Assembly: GCA_030744095.1 (NCBI GenBank)
Contig: JASLRF010000646.1
Span: forward strand, 1 to 5,828
Reading direction: 5' to 3'
Source: Pirellulaceae bacterium
Lineage (GTDB): Bacteria; Planctomycetota; Planctomycetia; Pirellulales; Pirellulaceae
Length of the DNA: 5,828 nt
In this document: piece by piece, positions 1 to 4,790 of the stretch
Layout: every line of letters starts with the position of its first letter
Numbering within the stretch: position 1 is the stretch's first letter
The notes under the pieces: model-generated
Told to the model about the DNA's origin: nothing
What the model saw: only the letters and a program-made list of their open reading frames with translations
Databases searched by the model: none
Translations under genes and position numbers: made by a program

Positions 1-23
1 ACAACGACTATGCGGACAAACAG

Positions 24-52
24 GTTGTGGGCTGGTCTCCTGACCAGCTCAC
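24..52 (-). repeat. 29-base REP-like hairpin unit, copy 1
   Basis: Read on the minus strand, outer arms GTG and CAC and inner arms GGTC and GACC enclose the loop AGGA, followed by the tail CACAAC shared with copy 2. The + strand forms an 11-pair stem (27-37 with 42-52, one G-T pair) around TCCT. Twenty of 29 bases match copy 2. The differences lie mainly in the variable stem between outer and inner arms, where most pairing is preserved. Confidence 0.65.
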
Positions 53-56
53 TGTT

Positions 57-77
57 TCGACCGAAGGTCGACTTTTT
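57..77 (+). terminator. Short hairpin plus five Ts, possible terminator for rightward transcription
   Basis: TCGACC and GGTCGA form a 6-pair stem around GAA (57-71), followed by C and TTTTT at 73-77. This has the layout of a weak intrinsic terminator for a plus-strand gene to the left of the window, convergent with ruvB. The stem is short and also belongs to the larger palindrome, so it may be incidental. Confidence 0.25.
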
Positions 78-136
78 CTGCAGCAAACGTGGACAGGCAT
101 TCCACGCGCTCCTCTCGGAGACCTTCGGTCGGAGTG

Positions 137-165
137 GTGTTGCGGTCGGGAGACCGCATCACAAC
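137..165 (+). repeat. 29-base REP-like hairpin unit, copy 2
   Basis: Same plan as copy 1 but in the opposite orientation. The + strand has stem 137-147 with 152-162, one T-T mismatch, loop GGGA, and tail CACAAC. The inverted pair separated by 84 bases resembles the paired-REP (REPIN or BIME) arrangement known from other bacteria. Assignment to such a family is inference. Confidence 0.65.
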
Positions 166-171
166 AAGAGG

Positions 172-228
172 CAAAGCAGCCTTGCTGCCGTTTGGCGTTG
201 CCGGAACTTCGCTTCGCTCGTTCACGGC
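172..228. repeat. Two small hairpins between the palindrome and the end of ruvB
   Basis: GCAGC (176-180) pairs with GCTGC (184-188) around CTT. CAAA (172-175) and TTTG (191-194) extend the stem past a two-base bulge. A second stem pairs GCCGGAAC (200-207) with 220-228 (GTTC, one bulged A, CGGC) around the loop TTCGCTTCGCTC. As the first structured sequence 37 or more bases after the ruvB stop, they could help end the operon transcript, but no good T tract follows on the minus strand. Positions 229-264 hold only a perfect TATAAT at 236-241 on the + strand, without a convincing -35. Confidence 0.35.
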
Positions 229-264
229 CTCCGGTTATAATCCGTACGCGAGACCGACAGGCGG

Positions 265-1302
265 CTAACCGAACAACTGCTGCTGTGCGTCATCGTTATC
301 GTCCCGCTTCGGTGGCATCATCTTCAGGTGGGCGAACGCCTTGCCGGTGACCATCCGGCCCCGCGGGCTGCGAATCACAAGTTCGCTGCGCAGCAGAAAC
401 GGCTCGACATCGTCACTGAGCGTATCCACGGCAACGTTCATCGTATGGGCGATCGCTTCGATACCGGCGGGACCACCATCGAAGACACGGATCAAAGTCT
501 GAAGGTAGCGGCGTTCCTGGTTGCCCAGGCCAAGCTCATCAATCTCGATCATCCTCAGAGCAGCCAAAGCCACGTCCATCGTGATATGCCCATTTGCTTT
601 GCTCTCCGCATAGTCGCGGATCCATCGCAACAGGTTGTTGGCGACGCGCGGAGTCCCCCGACTGCGATGCGCCACTTCACGGCCTGCCGCGTCATCGATC
701 GGCACTGAGAGTTTCTTGGCGTTCCGCGTGACAATTTCGTACAGCTCGGCCTCCGCGTAGAAACTCAGATGTTCCCGAATCTGAAACCGGTCGCGGAGCG
801 GGCTGGAGAGCATGCCGGCGCGGGTCGTGGCACCGATCAGTGTGAAACGCTTGAGCGGCATGTTCAGCGTGCGGGCGTTGACCCCTTCGCCCAAGACGAT
901 ATCGATGCGAAAATCTTCCATCGACGTGTAGAGATACTCTTCTACCGAGCGGGGGACCCGATGAATTTCGTCGATGAACAGGACGGAGTTTTCCGTCAGA
1001 TTCGTGAGGTAGGGCACCAGATCCTTGGGTGCCTTCAGGCCCGCCCCGACGGCCAATTGCAGACTCACGCCCATTTCGTTGGGCAGGCAGCGAGCAAATG
1101 TCGTCTTGCCCAGACCGGGTGGGCCATCGAACAGAATGTGCCCTAACGGTTCGCCACGTTTTCGTGCGGCGTCCAGGGCGATTTGCAGCCGGGCGGCCGT
1201 TTCGCGTTGGCCAACCATGTCCGCCATGCGTGCAGGCCGAAGGTCGCGGTCGTCATCTTCGGGCAGTTTTGCGGCTCCGCCCAGCGTTGTTTCTCGAGCC
1301 AT
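265..1302 (-). CDS. ruvB: Holliday junction branch migration DNA helicase RuvB
   Basis: AAA+ ATPase that forms hexameric rings on two arms of a RuvA-bound junction and pumps DNA to drive branch migration. The product is 345 residues from the ATG at 1302, the usual size. Motifs in order: Walker A GPPGLGKTT (60-68), Walker B LFIDEIH (108-114), the RuvA-contacting hairpin region with FRIDIVLGEGVNARTLNM (131-148), sensor 1 LIGATTRAG (155-163), SPLRDRF with arginine finger Arg170, sensor 2 RGTPRVAN (215-222), and the winged-helix DNA-binding end with RSPRGRM (311-317). The start was chosen because family similarity begins soon after it and AAGGA lies about 13 bases upstream. The same frame is open back to 1914, but that translation is Arg-rich and unlike RuvB. 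The segment after Walker A (AVGAGLKAPKDLVPYL) differs from the E. coli GPVLEKAGDL type. The last residues are an acidic stretch followed by QQQLFG, which resembles a sliding-clamp binding motif. The first 160 bases overlap the open frame of gene B. Confidence 0.97.
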   Translation of the reverse strand: MARETTLGGAAKLPEDDDRDLRPARMADMVGQRETAARLQIALDAARKRGEPLGHILFDGPPGLGKTTFARCLPNEMGVSLQLAVGAGLKAPKDLVPYLTNLTENSVLFIDEIHRVPRSVEEYLYTSMEDFRIDIVLGEGVNARTLNMPLKRFTLIGATTRAGMLSSPLRDRFQIREHLSFYAEAELYEIVTRNAKKLSVPIDDAAGREVAHRSRGTPRVANNLLRWIRDYAESKANGHITMDVALAALRMIEIDELGLGNQERRYLQTLIRVFDGGPAGIEAIAHTMNVAVDTLSDDVEPFLLRSELVIRSPRGRMVTGKAFAHLKMMPPKRDDNDDAQQQLFG

Positions 1303-2387
1303 CGTCCGTGGTGGTTCCTTGTGCTTGCGGCATACCTGCCATCTTCCGGCATCATAGCAGAAGCCGCTGGGATGCGGAAAGCGAGGGTTTCCGTCGCCTG
1401 GGGTTCGCGGCTGCCAACGGTGGCACCGATGACTCCCATCAAGCCCAACAAGAGCAAGATCGCCAGGATCGCAATGCCGATCGCAACGATGACCTTCTTC
1501 CAGGAAGTCGGTGCCTCGCCTGAGGACTTGCCGGTTTGGCCGTTGACGAGGAAGCGAAACACGCGATCTTGGTACGTGTAGGCCATAATCCACACGGGAA
1601 ACAGCACCGCTTCGCTGGACAGCCCCTCGATTCGCAAATTCACCTTCATGTTGCGATGTCGGCCGGGCACGTGTTGTAAGCACGCTTGCTGTTCGAGATT
1701 CTCCAGACCTTGACGCGCCTGCGGTCGGGCGTACTTGCGTTGGACGCGAAACTGCTCGACGATCGCATTGTCCAAGTCCACCTGCTCGGGGGGAACTGCT
1801 GCGGCCAGATCGAAGGGGCAGATGGCGGTTGTTTCGCCCGGCGTCAGCACACCACTGGCCCCGATCAAGACCCCGGCGTAGTTGCCTCGGTGTTCGCCCG
1901 TTAAGGGCATCCAATCACCACGGGCTCCGAACGGCGTCTGGCTGCTGTCGGCGGTCCAATAGGTAAACGTCTTGGCCGTGAAGACCCAATAGGGGACATA
2001 GACGGCTGCAATCTTTGTCACAGCGGCCGTTTGAGAGAGATCGCTGGGGCGCCAAAACCCCCGACCCAACCACTTTCGCATGATGGCAATGGCACTGTCT
2101 TTGTCCTGGGAAAATGGCAACACGCGGCGCGGCGCGATCGACTTTTTGGTCGGTTGTTCCTCGAGCGCTTCTGAGCCGCAAAACGGGCACCGCAAAGACT
2201 GCGCGGAAGCGTCGTACGTCATCGATGCCCCGCAGCCCGTGCAATCGAATCCTTGCGTCACGGTTTGCACGTCGGTGATGGTCAACACATCAGCATTCGG
2301 CGATTCGGCCCCGCAATTCGCGCAGAACAGATCTTCTTCATCGATCAATCCGCTGCAGACCGAACATTTTTGAAGCAAGTCAGACAT
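1143..2387 (-). CDS. Membrane-anchored double zinc-ribbon protein B (YdjG-like), with C-terminal tail running into ruvB
   Basis: Paralogue of the gene just upstream; function not established. Zinc ribbons use Cys8, 11, 22, 25 and Cys49, 52, 67, 70. Shared core blocks are AVYVPYWVF (128-136), DWMPLTG (158-164), FPVWIMAYTYQDRVFRFLVNGQTG (in two parts, 263-286) and a Trp-Lys-Lys before a hydrophobic helix at about 298-321. In protein A the chain ends right after this helix. Here the open frame continues about 93 residues, and the last 53 (from residue 362) are read out of frame from ruvB. That tail looks like non-coding translation: Arg/Pro/Trp-rich with no family resemblance. The likely natural product ends near 1425-1350. 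In a third frame a TGA sits at 1352-1354, so a small frameshift or loss of a stop is plausible. The ATG overlaps the end of gene A by 8 bases (ATGTCTGA), without a clear ribosome binding site, which suggests translational coupling. The 3' boundary is uncertain. Confidence 0.85.
   Translation of the reverse strand: MSDLLQKCSVCSGLIDEEDLFCANCGAESPNADVLTITDVQTVTQGFDCTGCGASMTYDASAQSLRCPFCGSEALEEQPTKKSIAPRRVLPFSQDKDSAIAIMRKWLGRGFWRPSDLSQTAAVTKIAAVYVPYWVFTAKTFTYWTADSSQTPFGARGDWMPLTGEHRGNYAGVLIGASGVLTPGETTAICPFDLAAAVPPEQVDLDNAIVEQFRVQRKYARPQARQGLENLEQQACLQHVPGRHRNMKVNLRIEGLSSEAVLFPVWIMAYTYQDRVFRFLVNGQTGKSSGEAPTSWKKVIVAIGIAILAILLLLGLMGVIGATVGSREPQATETLAFRIPAASAMMPEDGRYAASTRNHHGRWLEKQRWAEPQNCPKMTTATFGLHAWRTWLANAKRPPGCKSPWTPHENVANR
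1351..1359 (-). promoter_or_regulatory. Possible extended -10 promoter element ahead of ruvB
   Basis: On the minus strand TGCTATGAT matches the extended -10 pattern TGnTATAAT with one mismatch, about 49 bases upstream of the ruvB ATG. At 17-base spacing the -35 position reads TTCCGC, which is poor, so it would have to work as an extended -10 promoter. It falls in the doubtful C-terminal tail of protein B, which is where a promoter for ruvB would be expected if that tail is not real coding sequence. Weak evidence from sequence alone. Confidence 0.25.
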
Positions 2388-3561
2388 TAGACATCACCAC
2401 AACAATAATGACCGCGGCCAAAATCACTGCCGCCACACCCACAGAAAACAGACTGATCCGTTTCCACGACCATGGTTTATCGCCTGCGCAGCGGCCCGTT
2501 TGTCCGTTCACCAAGAATCGAAATAGTTTATCGCCGTACCGATAACTCAGAATGTACATCGGTAGCAGGCAGAGGTCTGAATTGACATCCGCAAAGCTGG
2601 TTGAAACCTCCAGGCTCCGGTGCGTATCGCCGGGCAAAAAGGATCCAACGTTGCGATGTTCGCGCCCGTTGAACTCATGCTGGCACCGCTGCAGGGCAGC
2701 GTCGCGGGCAACCGAGTATTCCTCGGACATCCAGCCGGCCAGATACATTGGTTCGTAGCGTTTCAAGGCCGGCAAGTTGAAAGGTTTGATGCGTTCCGCT
2801 TGATCTTGCGCGAGTCCCTTGCTACCGGAGACCAGGTACCCGCTATAGTACCGATGGTGACGTCCACTTAACGGCCACCATTCCGTTTCTCGCACACGAC
2901 GGGTTTTCGTGACCATGTTTCCTTTGGAATCGCGTGTGGTGTAGGTCTCCGTGCGATACCAGTATTCGCCGATGTTTGCATTCCAGCGGCTTTCGGCCAG
3001 CATGGAGAAAGACCAGAACGGCAGGTAGACGCCTTTCAGCTTATCTTCAATCGTGGCCGATTTGAGATCGCCGGGGCGAAACAGTGAATTCTCGCTAATC
3101 CACGTTTTGAATTTGTCGTGCGCTTGTTCTGGAGTGATCGCAAAGCCGATAACAAACTCGGGCTCCTGACGCCCGCTCGATGCTGGTGAAAATTCAGAGA
3201 CATAGGTCGAGTCGCAGAACGGGCAGACGAAGCTTCGCTGTTCGCCTTCGGCACCGATTTCCGCGCCACAGTTGTCACAGCGAAAAAATCTCTGTTCAGT
3301 CCGTCGAGTTTCAGACGCATCGATCGCATCGGTGGGGCCGCCCTTATTCGGATCGTTGACTACCTCCGCGTCGACAATAACTACCGGCTGGACAACCGTG
3401 GCTTCGACGATTGAAGCACTCGCCTCCTGACCGGTGCCACAGGCAGGACAGAACTTGTCCTGCGGTTCAAGCGGGCAACCACAGGCGTCACACGGTTGGC
3501 CATGCGGCGCTGCCGCATCATTGTCGATTGCGACTTCGTCAAGGAATTCAATTTCGGCCAT
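2380..3561 (-). CDS. Membrane-anchored double zinc-ribbon protein A (YdjG-like)
   Basis: The function is not established. The 393-residue product has two N-terminal four-cysteine zinc ribbons: Cys24, 27, 38, 41 and Cys95, 98, 113, 116. A long linker rich in Val, Ala and acidic residues separates them. The core carries blocks I recognise from the TFIIB-type zinc-ribbon/YdjG-like family: LKGVYLPFWSF (175-185), a Tyr/Trp-rich beta region with EWWPLSG (227-233), SGSKGL (245-250), KPFNLPALKRYEPMYLAGWM (259-278) and FRFLVNGQTG (347-356). A single hydrophobic helix (about 369-390) ends three residues before the C terminus. This predicts a tail anchor with the ribbons in the cytoplasm. The ATG lies within the ruvA 3' end (14-base overlap), and the stop overlaps the start of paralogue B by 8 bases. 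Bacillus YdjG belongs to a membrane-stress operon. A role beside RuvA and RuvB is inference from position only. Compared with B it has an extra hairpin-like segment of roughly 25 residues in the middle. Confidence 0.9.
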   Translation of the reverse strand: MAEIEFLDEVAIDNDAAAPHGQPCDACGCPLEPQDKFCPACGTGQEASASIVEATVVQPVVIVDAEVVNDPNKGGPTDAIDASETRRTEQRFFRCDNCGAEIGAEGEQRSFVCPFCDSTYVSEFSPASSGRQEPEFVIGFAITPEQAHDKFKTWISENSLFRPGDLKSATIEDKLKGVYLPFWSFSMLAESRWNANIGEYWYRTETYTTRDSKGNMVTKTRRVRETEWWPLSGRHHRYYSGYLVSGSKGLAQDQAERIKPFNLPALKRYEPMYLAGWMSEEYSVARDAALQRCQHEFNGREHRNVGSFLPGDTHRSLEVSTSFADVNSDLCLLPMYILSYRYGDKLFRFLVNGQTGRCAGDKPWSWKRISLFSVGVAAVILAAVIIVVVMSNV

Positions 3562-4171
3562 GGCTCTCGTCGTAAATTGTCGTTAGTAGGGCGTTGACGT
3601 CCTTAAATTTCTTCTTGCTAGCGATGGCGGAATCGATCAATCGCCGCGCGTCCGCTTCATTATGCCCCAACGCGCACAGCGCATCGAATGCATCGTCCAC
3701 AACATCACGCTTGACGTCGCTTGCAGGTACATCCATGCCAACGATAAGCGCGAACTTAGGCATCTTTCGACGCAGCTTGGCGATGATACGCTCGGCGGTG
3801 GCCGGCCCAATTCCAGGGAGCGTGGAAAGTCCCTTGGCATCTTGTTCTTCGATCAGCACCGCCACATCTTGCACAGGCTTGACCATCGCGCGGAGGGCCT
3901 TCTTGACGCCGACACCGTCCACGGAACAGAACATTTCGAAAAACTCGCGTTCCTCCGCACGAAGGAAGCCAATCAATCTCGGCGTGAGCTTTCCGTGTGC
4001 CGGATTACCTTCCATGTGATGCAGTGTGTGCAAACTGACCTCTTGGCCAATGTGCGATTGCAATTGGCGACGATTGAAGTCGGGAATTCCAACGGCATAC
4101 TCGAATGGTTCGACGGCAACGGTGGCATCCTCGCCAACGGCCAATAGTTTTCCTGTGATCTTCGTAATCAA
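3548..4171 (-). CDS. ruvA: Holliday junction branch migration protein RuvA
   Basis: RuvA binds four-way junctions as a tetramer and loads the RuvB motor. The product is 207 residues, close to the E. coli length of 203. Domain I (about 1-68) is the OB fold starting MITKITGK. Domain II has two helix-hairpin-helix motifs, one around [16 protein letters not shown] (81-96) and one around [20 protein letters not shown] (116-135). Domain III (about 155-200, the RuvB-binding end) is a three-helix segment with [12 protein letters not shown]. Two departures stand out. The loop that carries the E. coli acidic pin (E55-D56) is longer and reads [11 protein letters not shown], without an obvious Glu-Asp pair, and the usual GVGY of domain I reads PFEY. 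Initiation is at TTG with a good ribosome binding site. The last 14 bases overlap the start of the next gene, implying coupled translation. Identity is secure despite the divergent domain I. Confidence 0.95.
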   Translation of the reverse strand: MITKITGKLLAVGEDATVAVEPFEYAVGIPDFNRRQLQSHIGQEVSLHTLHHMEGNPAHGKLTPRLIGFLRAEEREFFEMFCSVDGVGVKKALRAMVKPVQDVAVLIEEQDAKGLSTLPGIGPATAERIIAKLRRKMPKFALIVGMDVPASDVKRDVVDDAFDALCALGHNEADARRLIDSAIASKKKFKDVNALLTTIYDESHGRN

Positions 4172-4177
4172 CTCGGT

Positions 4178-4184
4178 TTCCTCA
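4178..4184 (-). promoter_or_regulatory. Ribosome binding site that fixes the TTG start of ruvA
   Basis: On the minus strand TGAGGAA lies upstream of the TTG at 4171, with 8 bases between GAGG and the start codon. Upstream in the ruvA frame there is no ATG or GTG before an in-frame TGA 18 bases away. The nearby ATG that overlaps this site is out of frame and soon hits a stop. The site therefore supports TTG as the real initiation codon. Confidence 0.6.
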
Positions 4185-4277
4185 TGAAATCAACGAGTAT
4201 GCAATCGCTTGACAATCTGCTCCGTATCGCATCACGTGCTGTTCTTCATACGCCCTTAGTGACTGCCGCAACACCCT

Positions 4278-4787
4278 TCACGCCGCCTTCGCCCCAAGGT
4301 AATGGTGGCAGAGAGCGATGGCTAATGCGTCAGCCACGTCGGGTGGTTCTGGAGGAGCCAGCAAACCAAATTCGCGACAGATGGCATCTTGCATCTGCGA
4401 CTTTGGTGCGCGGCCGTTGCCGGTCAAAATCCGCTTTACCTGGGTCGCCGCATAGTTGACGATGGGCACATCATTTTGCGAGGCGGCAAGGCAGATCACA
4501 CCTCGAGCGTGGCCCATCAAAATGGAAGTGCGTGGACGAGCGTAGTGGGAATACAGTTCTTCTAGTGCCATGGCCATCGGCGAAAACGATTGAACGACAT
4601 CGAAAATGCCGGCGTGCAACTCTTTCAGTCGGTCGCCCATCGAGTTGCGTGGCCGTGCGCGAATCACACCCGCCTCTACCAGTTCAAAGCCGTTTTCAAC
4701 AACTCGTAAGATTCCGTACCCTGTGATGTTAAGGCCCGGGTCAACACCGAGAATCAGCTGTTCGTGTTCACTTCGAGTGTCGGACAT
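4278..4787 (-). CDS. ruvC: Crossover junction endodeoxyribonuclease RuvC
   Basis: Holliday junction resolvase of the RNase H-like fold. It acts as a dimer with the RuvAB branch-migration complex, nicking two opposed strands symmetrically. The product is 169 residues, normal for the family. All four acidic catalytic positions are recognisable: Asp16 in ILGVDPGLNITGYG, Glu76 in MALEELY, and Asp150 and Asp153 in PPDVADALAIALCH, matching E. coli D7, E66, D138 and D141. Other family blocks are MGHARGV (91-97) and NYAATQVKRILTGNGRAPKSQ (roughly 111-131), the latter with the usual DNA-contacting basic residues. The ATG at 4787 follows the cysS stop by 3 bases, leaving about 8 residues before the core fold begins. 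After the stop comes a 106-base gap before ruvA, the largest in the cluster. Nothing suggests it is broken. Confidence 0.97.
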   Translation of the reverse strand: MSDTRSEHEQLILGVDPGLNITGYGILRVVENGFELVEAGVIRARPRNSMGDRLKELHAGIFDVVQSFSPMAMALEELYSHYARPRTSILMGHARGVICLAASQNDVPIVNYAATQVKRILTGNGRAPKSQMQDAICREFGLLAPPEPPDVADALAIALCHHYLGAKAA

Positions 4788-4790
4788 GAA

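Larger units (their letters stand above)
24..165. repeat. 142-base imperfect palindrome (REP/MITE-like intergenic element)
   Basis: Positions i and 189-i pair along two 46-base arms, 24-69 and 120-165. By eye 40 of 46 pairs form: 33 Watson-Crick and 7 G-T. The mismatches cluster at 31-32/157-158 and 46-49/140-143. The longest perfect block is a 12-mer, CGACCGAAGGTC at 58-69, inverted at 120-131. The middle holds its own hairpin, CGTGGA at 88-93 pairing with TCCACG at 101-106. It lies in the non-coding stretch downstream of ruvB. No transposase or target-site duplication is visible. It could be a mobile REP-like or MITE-like element, a bidirectional terminator, or a structured RNA. Confidence 0.75.

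Noticed and set aside
1..43. Tail of an upstream plus-strand gene ending at the TGA at 41-43
   Set aside because: Only 13 residues are visible and they overlap the hairpin unit. Nothing supports coding.
49..225. Minus-strand GTG-started 58-residue frame within the palindrome region
   Set aside because: It is a translation of the repeat itself with no ribosome binding site. It could be annotated as a small hypothetical protein elsewhere if the repeat is dispersed, but I see no support for a gene.
10..240. Plus-strand open frame of 76 residues
   Set aside because: It lies entirely in the repeat region, has no ribosome binding site, and its composition follows from the hairpins.
3..350. Plus-strand open frame through the left edge (open from position 3, GTG at 27, stop near 350)
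   Set aside because: The first 30 or so residues look superficially protein-like, but the frame crosses the palindrome and runs antisense into the ruvB end, with no recognisable domain. Probably chance.
1303..1914. Extension of ruvB upstream to an ATG at 1914 (549 residues in all)
   Set aside because: The extra 204 residues are Arg/Pro-rich, lie opposite no family match, and are protein B's coding region read in another frame. RuvB is complete from 1302.
1915..2244. Minus-strand frame of 109 residues inside gene B
   Set aside because: It is an alternative frame of the zinc-ribbon protein, Arg-rich, with no recognisable features.
4182..4232. Sixteen-residue minus-strand frame in the ruvC-ruvA gap whose stop overlaps the ruvA ribosome binding site
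   Set aside because: A leader peptide is conceivable, but there is no ribosome binding site of its own, no codon signal and no attenuator hairpin.
4172..4277. Promoter in the ruvC-ruvA gap (TTGTCA followed by CATACT)
   Set aside because: The two boxes are only 8 bases apart, and at proper spacing the -10 position matches poorly.
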